Shown piece by piece: positions 9,853 to 18,864 of a stretch of DNA of 64,000 nt. A model generated the notes under the pieces. The model saw only the letters and a list, made by a program, of their open reading frames with translations. It ran no database searches and was not told where the DNA came from. The translations under genes and the position numbers were made by a program. Source of the stretch: Gammaproteobacteria bacterium (GTDB lineage: Bacteria; Pseudomonadota; Gammaproteobacteria; Steroidobacterales; Rariloculaceae); the NCBI GenBank assembly GCA_022825505.1, contig JAJDWR010000024.1, forward strand, positions 38,535 through 102,534. The letters are read 5' to 3'. How positions within the stretch are numbered: the stretch's first letter is position 1; the number at the start of each line of letters is the position of its first letter.

Positions 9853-10970
9853 CAGCGGCGCCAAACAGGGATATCCTGGAACTGGCCCGGCCCGAGCTGA
9901 GGTCGCTGATTCCCTACACGCCCGGCCGTTACGAGCCGGGCAGCGTCCGGCTGAACGCCAACGAGTCGCCTTACCGGGCCCCCGGCGACGCCACGGCGCG
10001 TGGCCTCAACCGCTATCCCCCGCCGCGCCCGCAAGCCCTGCAGGAACGGCTTGCCGAGCAGTACGGCGTGGCTACGAAAGAACTCCTGGTAACCCGCGGC
10101 AGCAGCGAAGCCATCGATGTCCTGATCCGGGCCTTCTGCGCGGCACGCCGGGATGCGGTGATCGTGTGTCCTCCCACTTTCGACATGTACCGGCTGTATG
10201 CGGGAATCCAGGGCGCGGATCTGGTCCAGGTGCCGCTGCTCCGAAATGACGATCCGTCAATGGATTTCTCCCTGGACACCGCGGGCGTCATCGACGCGCT
10301 GAATGACCGCACGAAGCTCATATTCATCTGCTCACCGAACAATCCCACCGGCATTTCCATGGATCCGGAGGATGTGAACTCGATTTGCCGCGCCGCCCGG
10401 GGGCGAGCCCTGGTGGTGATCGACGAAGCCTACATGGAATTCTCCTCCGGCCCCGATTTCGAGGCGCTGCGGCAGCGCCATGCCGTCGTACGGCTGCGCA
10501 CACTGTCAAAGTTCGTCTCCCTGGCAGGCGTTCGCTGCGGTGCGCTCATCGCAGCGCCCCGGCTGATCGAGTTTCTCGCCAACGTATTGCCGCCCTATAC
10601 ATTTCCCACACCTTCCATCGAAATGGTTCTGAAGGCCCTGTCGAGCGATTCCCTCGGTGTCTCCGGCGAACGGATCACGGTATTGCGCAGGGAACGTGCA
10701 CGGCTGGCGAACGCGCTCGGGGCGGTGCCGGAAATCACAAGGGTCTGGCCCAGCGAGGGCAACTTTCTTCTCGTCGAAACCAGGGACGCGAACCGGTTCA
10801 CCGAATCGGCGCGGCGATCCGGCATCCTGGTTCGAATGTTCGCCAATCACACGGGCCTGAAGAATTGCGTGAGAATCACCGTCGGCCGTCCGGATCAGAA
10901 CGACTTGCTGCTGGCGGCTGTCGCCGCCGGAGGCTCAGATGCCGCCAGCGAGGTGAAGAATCATGCGTAA
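9849..10970 (+). CDS. hisC: Histidinol-phosphate aminotransferase
   Basis: A PLP fold-type I aminotransferase (373 residues) that converts imidazole acetol phosphate and glutamate to histidinol phosphate. Seen: VRLNANESPYRAPGD near the N-terminus, ICSPNNPTGISM near residue 160, VIDEAYMEFS near residue 193, and the PLP lysine in LRTLSKFVSLAGVRCG near residue 220. The start ATG overlaps the hisD stop; the longer open frame upstream lies inside hisD and is not used. It overlaps hisB by 8 bp. Confidence 0.96.
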   Translation: MTAAPNRDILELARPELRSLIPYTPGRYEPGSVRLNANESPYRAPGDATARGLNRYPPPRPQALQERLAEQYGVATKELLVTRGSSEAIDVLIRAFCAARRDAVIVCPPTFDMYRLYAGIQGADLVQVPLLRNDDPSMDFSLDTAGVIDALNDRTKLIFICSPNNPTGISMDPEDVNSICRAARGRALVVIDEAYMEFSSGPDFEALRQRHAVVRLRTLSKFVSLAGVRCGALIAAPRLIEFLANVLPPYTFPTPSIEMVLKALSSDSLGVSGERITVLRRERARLANALGAVPEITRVWPSEGNFLLVETRDANRFTESARRSGILVRMFANHTGLKNCVRITVGRPDQNDLLLAAVAAGGSDAASEVKNHA

Positions 10971-12033
10971 GGTCTTGTTTCTGGACCGGGACGGCACGCT
11001 GGTCGTGGAACCGGAGGACAAGCAGGTCGACGCAATATCCAAGGTACGCCTGATGCCAGGAGTCATCCCGGCGCTGTTGCGGGCCAGGGCGGCCGGCTTC
11101 GAATTCGTGATCGTCAGCAATCAGGATGGAATCGGTACGCCGAGCTTCCCGCAGGATGACTTTGAATCCACACAAGATTTCATACGCAACTTGTTCTTGT
11201 CACAAGGAATAAGTTTTTCCGAGGAATTCTACTGTCCGCATTTCTCCGGAGATGGCTGCAACTGCCGGAAACCCAGGGCCGGACTGCTGGCGGACTTCCT
11301 CGCAGGCAACGATGTCGACCGTTCACGCTCGGCCGTGATCGGCGACCGCGATACCGACCTGGAACTGGCGGCCAACCTCGGGTTGCGCGGGTTCAAGGTG
11401 GCTGCGGACGGTTCCGCCGGGCAGAACTGGAGCGAAATCGTGCACCTGCTGCTGGACGATCCCCGCCGCGCCCGCATCGAGCGCAGAACAAGGGAAACTT
11501 CCATACAGGTGCACGTCGACCTGGACAAGGAATCGGACGCCGACGTGCGTACCGGAATCGGTTTTTTCGATCACATGCTCGAGCAATTGGGCAAACACGG
11601 CGGCTTCACGCTGCAGGTCCGTTGCGTCGGCGATCTGGAAGTTGACGAACATCACACGGTCGAGGACGTGGCGCTGGCACTGGGAGATGCCCTGAGGCAG
11701 GCCCTCGGAAACAAGCTCGGCATTCACCGGTATGGATTCGTATTGCCAATGGACGAAGCCCAGGCGCGCGTGGCGATCGACCTGGGCGGACGCCCGTACG
11801 CAGTGTTTCGCGGCACATTCCCGCGCGAATCGGTGGGCGGATTGCCCACGGAACTGGTACCCCACTTCTTCCGCTCCCTGGCGGAGAAACTCGGAGCAGC
11901 GATTCACATCGATGTGGACGGCGAGAACGCGCACCACATGGTGGAGGCCTGTTTCAAGGGCGTCGCCCGGGGACTCAGGCAAGCGTTCCGCCGTGAGGGC
12001 GAGACCCTGCCGACGACCAAGGGGGTGCTGTGA
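10963..12033 (+). CDS. hisB: Bifunctional histidinol-phosphatase / imidazoleglycerol-phosphate dehydratase
   Basis: A 356-residue fusion as in enterobacteria and xanthomonads. Residues 1-165 are a HAD phosphatase: LFLDRDGTLV with the nucleophile Asp, IVSNQDGIG, a zinc-loop cysteine cluster (YCPHF and CNCRKP), and IGDRDTDLE. Residues 167-356 are the dehydratase, with GIGFFDHMLEQLGKHG, DEHHTVEDVALALG and NAHHMVEACFK, which supply the metal-binding histidines. One protein therefore catalyses steps seven and nine. It overlaps hisC and hisH at both ends. Confidence 0.97.
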   Translation: MRKVLFLDRDGTLVVEPEDKQVDAISKVRLMPGVIPALLRARAAGFEFVIVSNQDGIGTPSFPQDDFESTQDFIRNLFLSQGISFSEEFYCPHFSGDGCNCRKPRAGLLADFLAGNDVDRSRSAVIGDRDTDLELAANLGLRGFKVAADGSAGQNWSEIVHLLLDDPRRARIERRTRETSIQVHVDLDKESDADVRTGIGFFDHMLEQLGKHGGFTLQVRCVGDLEVDEHHTVEDVALALGDALRQALGNKLGIHRYGFVLPMDEAQARVAIDLGGRPYAVFRGTFPRESVGGLPTELVPHFFRSLAEKLGAAIHIDVDGENAHHMVEACFKGVARGLRQAFRREGETLPTTKGVL

Positions 12034-12626
12034 ATCCGACACCCGTCATCATCGCCAGCGGCGGGGCCAACCTGGCGTCGCTGTGCTTTGCCCTGCAGCG
12101 GCTGGGGTGCGACGCGCCGGTGAGCGAGGATCCCGAACTTATCGAGTCGGCCAGTCACGTGATCCTGCCCGGAGTCGGCGCGGCTCGGGACGCCATGGAT
12201 CGGCTGACCGCCGCAGGTCTTACAGAAGTCATTCCCCGCCTGCGGCAGCCGGTGCTGGGAATCTGCCTGGGCCTGCAGTTACTCTACACCGGCTCCGACG
12301 AAGACGATGCCGAATGCCTTGGCATCATCCCCGGACAGGCCCGCCGCTTTCCCGCCAGTTCCCGCCTGCCGGTTCCGCAAATGGGCTGGAACGCCGTCCG
12401 GAAGGTGGCCGATACGCCCTTGCTGCAAGGCCTGGAGGATGGCGGCTACGCTTATTTCATTCACAGCTACGCGCTTGTCAAAGGCCCCCAGACCTGTGGC
12501 GTGGCCGACTACGGCGGAGTCTTTTCCGCGATGGTCCAGCACGATAACTTCTTTGCCACGCAGTTTCATCCGGAGCGATCGGCACGGTTCGGTGCAGCGG
12601 TACTCTCCAACTTTCTGAGGATCTGA
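12030..12626 (+). CDS. hisH: Imidazole glycerol phosphate synthase, glutaminase subunit
   Basis: HisH (198 residues) hydrolyses glutamine and channels ammonia to HisF. The class I amidotransferase triad is visible: Cys in LGICLGLQLLY (near residue 77), His in TQFHPERS (near residue 180) with the Glu two residues later, and the oxyanion block ILPGVGAARDAM. It starts with GTG overlapping the hisB stop (GTGA). Its partner hisF follows after hisA, so the two subunits are made from one message. Confidence 0.96.
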   Translation: MNPTPVIIASGGANLASLCFALQRLGCDAPVSEDPELIESASHVILPGVGAARDAMDRLTAAGLTEVIPRLRQPVLGICLGLQLLYTGSDEDDAECLGIIPGQARRFPASSRLPVPQMGWNAVRKVADTPLLQGLEDGGYAYFIHSYALVKGPQTCGVADYGGVFSAMVQHDNFFATQFHPERSARFGAAVLSNFLRI

Positions 12627-12632
12627 CGCGTC

Positions 12633-13370
12633 ATGGAGTTACTCCCTGCGATCGACATCCGCGGAGGCCGCTGCGTGCGCTTGCTGCAAGGTGACTTCGG
12701 CCAGGAAACACGATATCCGGTCGATCCCGTGGAACTGGCTCAGCGCTATGCGGACCTGGGGGCGAGATGGTTGCACGTGGTGGATCTGGATGGCGCGGCT
12801 CAGGGGGCGCCTGCGAACCTGCAAGTCATACAAGAAATTGCACGCGCTGCAAACCTGAAGGTCCAGTTGGGCGGTGGCATTCGCTCCCGCGACGACCTGG
12901 ACCGGGCCCTGGGAGTAGTTGACCGTGCGGTGATCGGAAGTCTCGCGGTCGAGGCACGTGACCTGGTCACCGGTTGGCTGCAGGAATTGGGCCCGGACCG
13001 AATCACGCTGGCTCTGGACGTGCGTGTGGACGAGGACGACATGCCCCGAATCGCGACCCACGGCTGGACACGGGAGTCGGCCGAGACGCTCTGGAGCACC
13101 TTGACTGCCTACGCGGATTCGGACCTGCGGCACGTACTGTGCACCGATGTCGAGCGAGACGGTGCGCTGCTGGGACCCAATCTCAGGTTGTATGCGACCT
13201 GCAGGCATCGTTTTCCCGATATCCGCTTTCAGGCGTCCGGCGGCGTGCGCGACAGTCGCGACCTGAGCGATCTGGCGGGCACCGGCGTTGCCTGGGCCAT
13301 ATCGGGCAAGGCCCTGCTGGAGGGGCGGATCACGGACGAGGAGATTCGGTCATTCTTGCCAAGCGGATAA
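12633..13370 (+). CDS. hisA: Phosphoribosylformimino-5-aminoimidazole carboxamide ribotide isomerase
   Basis: HisA (245 residues) is a beta/alpha barrel enzyme that performs an Amadori rearrangement on ProFAR. The catalytic Asp is in [19 protein letters not shown] at the N-terminus. The phosphate-binding loops [12 protein letters not shown] (near residue 75) and [13 protein letters not shown] (near residue 200) and the second catalytic Asp in [11 protein letters not shown] are present. Its last 19 bp overlap the proposed hisF start, and the GAGGAG that serves hisF lies inside hisA codons. Confidence 0.96.
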   Translation: MELLPAIDIRGGRCVRLLQGDFGQETRYPVDPVELAQRYADLGARWLHVVDLDGAAQGAPANLQVIQEIARAANLKVQLGGGIRSRDDLDRALGVVDRAVIGSLAVEARDLVTGWLQELGPDRITLALDVRVDEDDMPRIATHGWTRESAETLWSTLTAYADSDLRHVLCTDVERDGALLGPNLRLYATCRHRFPDIRFQASGGVRDSRDLSDLAGTGVAWAISGKALLEGRITDEEIRSFLPSG

Positions 13371-14170
13371 TCCCTTGCCTGGACGTGCGGGACGGCGTGG
13401 TCGTCAAGGGCGTTCAGTTTCGCAACCATCGCGTGATGGGCGACATCATCGAGCTGGCCCGCCGTTACCGGGACGAAGGGGCGGACGAACTGGTGTTCTA
13501 TGACATCACGGCCAGCCCGGATGGGCGGACCGTCGACCGCAACTGGGTCAACCGGGTCGCGGAGGTGCTCGATATTCCCTTCTGCGTCGCCGGGGGAATT
13601 CGCAACCTGGCCGACGCGGAGACCGTTCTTAACCTGGGTGCCGACAAGATATCCATCAATTCGCCGGCGTTGGAGAACCCCGATCTCATCGAGACCCTTG
13701 CCCGGCGTTTCGGCTCCCAATGCGTCGTGGTCGGAGTCGACAGCCTGGCGCGGGGAAGTGCGAATGGGAACGGCGCCAGCGAGTCGCCGACTGAACCCGA
13801 CTACGCGGTCTACCAGTACACGGGCGACCCAAACCGCAGCCGGACGAGCGGCCGGCGCACACTGGACTGGATAGCCGAAGCGCAGTCGCGCGGGGCCGGC
13901 GAAATCGTGCTCAATTGCATGAACCAGGACGGTGTCCGCAAGGGCTACGATATCGAGCAACTGGCGCGGGTACGCGCCGTTTGCCGCGTTCCCCTGATCG
14001 CCTCGGGAGGCGCAGGCGCCATGCAGCACTTCCGGGAAGTCTTTCAGTGCGCGGATGTGGATGGAGCGCTGGCTGCCAGCGTCTTTCACACCGCGGCGAT
14101 ACCCATACCCGAGCTGAAGCGTTTCCTGATTAACGCCGCGATACCCATGCGGCCGCCAGAGGAGGAATGA
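13352..14170 (+). CDS. hisF: Imidazole glycerol phosphate synthase, cyclase subunit, apparent AUU start
   Basis: HisF (272 residues) is the barrel subunit that closes the imidazole ring using ammonia from HisH. The family N-terminus [19 protein letters not shown] is intact, but the codon in the initiator position is ATT (13352-13354). No ATG, GTG or TTG lies in frame nearby. A good Shine-Dalgarno, GAGGAG (13338-13343), stands 8 bp before it. Catalytic Asp residues sit in PCLDVRDG and [10 protein letters not shown], and an insert near residues 133-160 resembles xanthomonad-type HisF. AUU starts depend on IF3, so expression may be deliberately low or coupled to hisA. Confidence 0.9.
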   Translation: MLAKRIIPCLDVRDGVVVKGVQFRNHRVMGDIIELARRYRDEGADELVFYDITASPDGRTVDRNWVNRVAEVLDIPFCVAGGIRNLADAETVLNLGADKISINSPALENPDLIETLARRFGSQCVVVGVDSLARGSANGNGASESPTEPDYAVYQYTGDPNRSRTSGRRTLDWIAEAQSRGAGEIVLNCMNQDGVRKGYDIEQLARVRAVCRVPLIASGGAGAMQHFREVFQCADVDGALAASVFHTAAIPIPELKRFLINAAIPMRPPEEE

Positions 14171-14173
14171 CCC

Positions 14174-14470
14174 GTGACCGGAATCGACTTCCTGAACACG
14201 CTGGAAGGAATCATCCAGGATCGGTTGGACGATCCCCCGCCGGACAGTTACACGGCCCGAATTGCCGCGGGCGGCGAACTGCTGGCCGCCAAGAAACTCG
14301 CCGAGGAAGCCGCCGAGGTCGCCCTGGCCGCCGTGGCGGAATCACCGGCGCGGCTCACCGAGGAATCGGCGGACCTGCTTTACCATTTGCTGATCTTGCT
14401 CAGAATGCGCGAACTTTCCCTGGAAACAGTGGCGGCCGAACTCGAGGCACGCCATCGGCCGGCTTCCTGA
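14174..14470 (+). CDS. hisE: Phosphoribosyl-ATP pyrophosphatase, stand-alone HisE
   Basis: A 98-residue all-alpha nucleotide pyrophosphatase that converts PR-ATP to PR-AMP. The MazG-like metal site is KKLAEEAAEVALAAV and ESADLLYHLLILL. It starts with GTG 8 bases after GAGGAGG, 3 bp past hisF. In many gammaproteobacteria this domain is the C-terminal half of HisIE; here the HisI (PR-AMP cyclohydrolase) half is missing and no hisI is found in the window. It is the last gene of the operon; the convergent lysC-lysA gene ends 157 bp downstream. Confidence 0.93.
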   Translation: MTGIDFLNTLEGIIQDRLDDPPPDSYTARIAAGGELLAAKKLAEEAAEVALAAVAESPARLTEESADLLYHLLILLRMRELSLETVAAELEARHRPAS

Positions 14471-14627
14471 AGGAAGTCAGATGCGAACCGCCTTATTCGA
14501 ACCTGGCTTCTACCGGCATCAAGGCGTCCCTGATGGTGGCGCCCCAGATCGAATTGTTTCGGCAACATCTCCCCAATCTCGCGACGGGAACGATGCAGCG
14601 TAGCGGAGACGGCGTACAAAACGCCCG

Positions 14628-17255
14628 TCAAATCGCAACCTCGGACGCCGGCTCCCGCAGATTGTACCGGGAGCTCATGACATAGCCGTAGGCGCCGGCA
14701 TTGGCGATAAGCAGCACATCACCCTCACGGGTGCCGGGCAGCAGTCGGTCGGACCCCAATCGGTCTCCTGTTTCACAAACCGGACCGACGATGTTGACGA
14801 TTTCGTTGCCCGGTTCGCCCAGCCGGGAAAGATTCACGATCTCATGGTAGGCGCCGTAGAGCGCAGGGCGCAGCAGACTGTTCATTCCCGTACCGACGCC
14901 GACGTAGCGAATGGCCCCCTTGCCCTTGGTCTGGGTCACGCAGGTCACCAGCGCGCCCGCCCCTGCAACGATGAATCGCCCGGGTTCCAGCCAGATCTGC
15001 AGTTGCGGCGCCTGTTGCCTGACGCGGCCTATGGCGGCGTCAAGCTCGGCCATGTCCAACGGCGTTTCTCCCGGCTTTTCCGGAATTCCCAGGCCGCCGC
15101 CCAGATCGGCGTAGCGGGCATGCGGGAATAGCGTCAGCAGTCCCCCAAAACACTCGCCGGTCTGCTCCCAGTTATAGGGATTGAAAATTCCGCTGCCTGT
15201 ATGGGCGTGAAGGCCCACCACCCTGGTATCCGCGTCTCCGGCCAACCGCGCGAATTCCTCGACTTCGATCAGCGGCACACCGAATTTCGAGTGAGCGCCG
15301 GCGGTGCGCACATGTTCGTGGTGACCCCGCCCTACCCCCGGGTCGATGCGAACGAAGATGTCCCGCCCGCGAAACACCTCGGGCCAGTGCCGGATCGGGT
15401 GCAGATTGTCCAGGGTGACCCAGACGCCCTGCTCGAAGCCCCACACGTATTCGTCCCTGGGAGCGAAGTTGGGGGTAAAGAGGACCCGGCGGGGATCAAT
15501 TCCCGGCAGCGTATCTAACACGCGCCGAATCTCGCCCGGTGAGACACACTCGAAGTTTCCTCCGTGGGCGTCCACTGTACGCAGGATGTCGGGATTCGAA
15601 TTGGCCTTCACCGAGTAGAACACCGCATCCACCGACTTCAGCGACCTGAGGGACGCCATCGCCTCGGCGACGCTGTCCAGGTGATACACGTAAGCGGACC
15701 CACGCTTTGTAGCAGTTTCGATGAGGCGATCCCTTTGCCGTTCCCACCAAGGCACCCGCGGCGATTCCGTCAAGGGCTCCCGGGCCTGGAGTTGCTCCCA
15801 CGTCGGGCCAAACACCCGGCCCTCCCGAAAACGGCTGACCAGCAGGGAGTGGAGGCGTTTCAGCAACCGAAAGGCGTGGTCCCCGTCCACCACGAATGTC
15901 AGGTTGAGATCGTTAGCCGCTTGCGTGAGCAAGTGCACCTTTTGCTCCTCGAACGCCTCCAGGACCGGGCTGAGTTCATGCAGGATGGTGCGGATGCGCC
16001 GGCCTACCAATGTGATGGCCGCGCAGTCTCGAATCACGCTGGCCCGGCAGAATCGGCCAAGGTCGCCGACCAGGGCATCCACCGCAGCGGGATCGGCAAA
16101 GCTTGCGACAGGGTCTATGGAAACCGTGACATTGCTTTCGGACGTGGAAATCAGGTCCACCGACAGGCGGTGCTTTCGAAAACAATCGAATGCATCCGCC
16201 AGAAACCCGACCTGGTGCCACATCTCCATGGATTCCATCGAGATCAGCGTGATGCCCTGGCGTCTCGATATCGCCTTGATCTGAGGCGTATCGTCACCCA
16301 ACGCGTTCGATACGACCGTGCCTTCCCACCGGGGATGGCTGGTGATCCTGAGAAACAGGGGAATGCCGGTTCGACGCACGGGCGAGATGCTCCTGGGGTG
16401 CAACAGGCCACCACCGGCCGAGGCGATTTCCTGGGCTTCGCTGTAGGTGAGTTCCCGCAGCAGGCGCGCCGACGGCACCGCCTTCGGGTCCGCGCTGAAG
16501 AATCCGGGCACGTCGCTCCAGATCTCGAGCCGGCGCGCCTGCAGCTTCGCGGCAAGGTAGGCGCCTGACGTATCCGAACCGCCGCGCCCGAACAGCACCG
16601 TGTCGCCGCGCGAATTGCGGCCAATAAACCCTTGGGTGACGATGAATCCGTCCACCCCATCCAGCACCTGTTGCAGTTGCGGGTCAGCGTCATGGCCACA
16701 CGCCGCTGACAGGAACTGTGCCCGTTCCGAGAGGTTGCGTCGCTCCTCGGTCTCGAGCAGCGTGCGGGCATCCCACCACCGCGCCGGCAACCCCCTGGAC
16801 TGAAGGTAGTGCGCGCCAAGCGTCGTCGCCGCCAACTCGCCGGTGGCCATGACCCGGGCGTGCACGCCCGGGCTCACCTCCCGCAGCAGGCGTACGCCGT
16901 CGATGACCCGGGTCAGCGTGTGGAACTGATCGTCAAGGATTGAGGGGTTCACGCCGAGTTCGCCCGCCAGTTGGTCGTGGGTTTCGCGAATCCCGGCAAG
17001 AACAGTCATCGAATCGCCGTTGACTGCAGCATCGAGCAGGTTTTCCAGAGCGTCGGATACACCCGCCAGCGCCGAATGCACAACCACCGGCTTCAGGCCC
17101 GAATCGAGACGTTGCTGAAGCAGCTCCCTTATCCGGCGCCAGTTTTCCGAGGTGGATACGCTCCGCCCCCCGAACTTCATCACCACGAAGGGCGAGTCCG
17201 GAAAGGGGGATTCCACGGAGTCGAAGTCCGTCTGTCTGCTGGTGTCGTCGTTCAT
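14628..17255 (-). CDS. Bifunctional aspartate kinase / diaminopimelate decarboxylase
   Basis: An 875-residue fusion of LysC (about residues 1-450) and LysA (about 460-875), the first and last enzymes of lysine synthesis, as known in xanthomonads. The kinase part has VVMKFGGRSVSTSENW (the usual KFGGTS with Thr replaced by Arg), FGRGGSDTSGAYLAA and an ACT region starting at ITLISMESMEMWHQVGFLAD. The decarboxylase part has the PLP lysine in VFYSVKANSNP, HAHTGSGIFNPYNW, LEPGRFIVAGAG and GPVCETGDRLG (substrate-binding Cys-Glu). The ATG at 17255 is preceded by GGAG at 7 bp; a TTG 15 bp upstream is less likely. A leader peptide and attenuator precede it. Confidence 0.95.
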   Translation of the reverse strand: MNDDTSRQTDFDSVESPFPDSPFVVMKFGGRSVSTSENWRRIRELLQQRLDSGLKPVVVHSALAGVSDALENLLDAAVNGDSMTVLAGIRETHDQLAGELGVNPSILDDQFHTLTRVIDGVRLLREVSPGVHARVMATGELAATTLGAHYLQSRGLPARWWDARTLLETEERRNLSERAQFLSAACGHDADPQLQQVLDGVDGFIVTQGFIGRNSRGDTVLFGRGGSDTSGAYLAAKLQARRLEIWSDVPGFFSADPKAVPSARLLRELTYSEAQEIASAGGGLLHPRSISPVRRTGIPLFLRITSHPRWEGTVVSNALGDDTPQIKAISRRQGITLISMESMEMWHQVGFLADAFDCFRKHRLSVDLISTSESNVTVSIDPVASFADPAAVDALVGDLGRFCRASVIRDCAAITLVGRRIRTILHELSPVLEAFEEQKVHLLTQAANDLNLTFVVDGDHAFRLLKRLHSLLVSRFREGRVFGPTWEQLQAREPLTESPRVPWWERQRDRLIETATKRGSAYVYHLDSVAEAMASLRSLKSVDAVFYSVKANSNPDILRTVDAHGGNFECVSPGEIRRVLDTLPGIDPRRVLFTPNFAPRDEYVWGFEQGVWVTLDNLHPIRHWPEVFRGRDIFVRIDPGVGRGHHEHVRTAGAHSKFGVPLIEVEEFARLAGDADTRVVGLHAHTGSGIFNPYNWEQTGECFGGLLTLFPHARYADLGGGLGIPEKPGETPLDMAELDAAIGRVRQQAPQLQIWLEPGRFIVAGAGALVTCVTQTKGKGAIRYVGVGTGMNSLLRPALYGAYHEIVNLSRLGEPGNEIVNIVGPVCETGDRLGSDRLLPGTREGDVLLIANAGAYGYVMSSRYNLREPASEVAI

Positions 17256-17268
17256 GGAACCGCTCCAC

Positions 17269-17308
17269 AAAAAAAGAAAACCCGCCGGGACAATCCGCAG
17301 CGGGTTTT
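17269..17308 (-). terminator. Intrinsic terminator of the lysC-lysA attenuator
   Basis: On the minus strand the arms AAAACCCGC (17308-17300) and GCGGGTTTT (17285-17277) form a perfect 9-bp stem, followed by a run of seven T (17275-17269), ending 13 bp before the lysC-lysA start. The 5' arm region can instead pair with CAGCGGGTT (minus strand, 17361-17353) inside the leader peptide gene: its complement AACCCGCTG lies at 17306-17298. That gives mutually exclusive terminator and 9-bp antiterminator structures, the classic layout of ribosome-mediated attenuation. Confidence 0.85.
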
Positions 17309-17333
17309 ACTGGTGACAATCGTCTGTCTGTTG

Positions 17334-17432
17334 CTAGACCATCGGTACAGCCAACCCGCTGACGGCGCGTTTGCCGGTCGCCATCATCGTGGTCGTCATG
17401 CCCCTGGTGGTCGTCGCCATGGCGCGCAACAT
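17334..17432 (-). CDS. Thr/Met-rich leader peptide of the lysC-lysA attenuator (32 aa)
   Basis: A short frame reads MLRAMATTTRGMTTTMMATG and then KRAVSGLAVPMV, with a TAG stop 26 bp before the terminator stem. Seven of residues 7-19 are Thr, and Met codons are dense (MATTTRGMTTTMMAT). This resembles the Thr-rich ThrL leader of enterobacteria, but with methionine in place of isoleucine, as suits an enzyme at the head of the aspartate family. Stalling at the Thr/Met codons would leave the antiterminator strand (codons 24-27) free. A second ATG at 17420 is an alternative start. Neither start has a strong Shine-Dalgarno. Confidence 0.75.
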   Translation of the reverse strand: MLRAMATTTRGMTTTMMATGKRAVSGLAVPMV

Positions 17433-17529
17433 ATAGCCATTGCGTGTGCAGGTCAAGGAACCGCCGGCGTACCGAACCGGGCGGCGACGTATCGCAGCGG
17501 CGCCGGCTTTCGGGACGGCGCTGACGAAA

Positions 17530-18855
17530 TCAGGTCCGTGGGACCGGGATGTTGAAATACCTGAGCGTACCCTCCACCGTCGGACGTCTCACCAGGATGC
17601 GCTGATCGTTCAACAGGTAGGTGAACACGTAGCCTACGCCAAGCATCAGTATCCCGATGAGGAAGCAATAGGTGACCGCGCGATTCGGATACTGGTCCTT
17701 GAGATAGCCGACGTAGAGCGGCCCGATGATTCCCGCCGCGGCCCAGGCGGTCAGGATCGCGCCGTATATCGTGGACATGCGCCGGTTGCCGAAGACGTCC
17801 ACGATGAACGACGGCATGGTGGCGAAACCGCCGCCGAAGCAAAGCAGCACGTAGCAAACCAGCACCGAGAAGACCCAGGGATTCTGCTCCGTCATCAGGA
17901 CGCCGAAGACGACCAGTTGACTGCCCAGCAGGATGCGCCATACCCTCACGCGCCCCAGCCGGTCCGACAGCAATCCCCAGAACAGCCGGCCGACCCCGTT
18001 GCAGACCGAGCTGGCGGCGATCAGCGTAGCGCCGTAGGCCGCCAGCGTCTCCGGCTCCAGCGTCGGGGCCGCCAGGCCCCAGACGTCCTGAAGCAGCGCC
18101 GACTGGAAGCTGATGACCGAAATGCCCGCCGCGATGTTGCAGAAGAAAACCACCCACATGCAGGAGAATTCCTGCGACAGGAGGTATTCGCGCACCTTAA
18201 CGTCGGCGTCGTCTGACTCGTAAGCCCTGGGCGAGGCGGCTGCCGCCGCGGCAGGCCCCTGTTCGGGGTCCGACAACAGCAGGCTGGTCGGCAGCAGGAT
18301 GCAGGCGAAAACGATCCCGAGCCCCAGGAACACCGTCGGCAGATCGCCTTCGCTGTAGACCACGAGCACCGGCGCCAGCAGCTTGCTCAGCAGCAGTGCG
18401 CCGATACCGAATCCCATCACCACGGTTCCCGTGGCCAGCCCCTTCCGGTCCGGGAACCACTTGGCCACGGTCGCCACCGGGGTGACGTAACCGAGGCCGA
18501 TCCCGGCGCCGCCGATGACCCCGTAACCGAGGTAAAAGAGCAGCAGGTGATCCATTGCCAGTGCCAGGCTGGCGATCACGTACCCCCCGCAGAAAAGTGC
18601 ACTGCCGGCCAGCGCCAGCTTTCGCGGGCCAAGTCTGGGGAGCGCAGTCCCGGCCCACGCGGCGGCTACGCCGAGGGAGAAGATGGCCAGGCTGAACGCC
18701 AGCGCCGTCTCGATGTTAGTCCAGCCGAGCTGGCGGACGAGCATGGTCTGGAAGAAACTCCATGCATAGACCGTGCCCAGGCAGACCTGCAGCGTCACAC
18801 AGGCTGCCAGTACGACGATTCGAGGTATGGGACGCCCGAACATGGCTGTCGTCAA
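17530..18855 (-). CDS. MFS transporter, OFA (oxalate/formate antiporter) family
   Basis: A 441-residue major facilitator protein with about twelve membrane segments. The N-terminal sequence, with TLQVCLGTVYAWSFFQTML, and the loop KWFPDRKGLATGTVVMGFG between segments 4 and 5 are typical of the OFA subfamily, which exchanges small monocarboxylates or dicarboxylates. Another family block is VCNGVGRLFWGLLSDRLGR near residue 285. It ends a minus-strand unit with the HAMP protein (9 bp upstream) and the substrate-binding protein. The true substrate cannot be told from the sequence. Confidence 0.85.
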   Translation of the reverse strand: MTTAMFGRPIPRIVVLAACVTLQVCLGTVYAWSFFQTMLVRQLGWTNIETALAFSLAIFSLGVAAAWAGTALPRLGPRKLALAGSALFCGGYVIASLALAMDHLLLFYLGYGVIGGAGIGLGYVTPVATVAKWFPDRKGLATGTVVMGFGIGALLLSKLLAPVLVVYSEGDLPTVFLGLGIVFACILLPTSLLLSDPEQGPAAAAAASPRAYESDDADVKVREYLLSQEFSCMWVVFFCNIAAGISVISFQSALLQDVWGLAAPTLEPETLAAYGATLIAASSVCNGVGRLFWGLLSDRLGRVRVWRILLGSQLVVFGVLMTEQNPWVFSVLVCYVLLCFGGGFATMPSFIVDVFGNRRMSTIYGAILTAWAAAGIIGPLYVGYLKDQYPNRAVTYCFLIGILMLGVGYVFTYLLNDQRILVRRPTVEGTLRYFNIPVPRT

Positions 18856-18864
18856 GTCTCGGGG

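Noticed and set aside
12974..13351. A longer hisF starting with ATG at 12974
   Set aside because: The added 126 residues lie in hisA in another frame and show no HisF similarity; the conserved N-terminus begins after the ATT at 13352.
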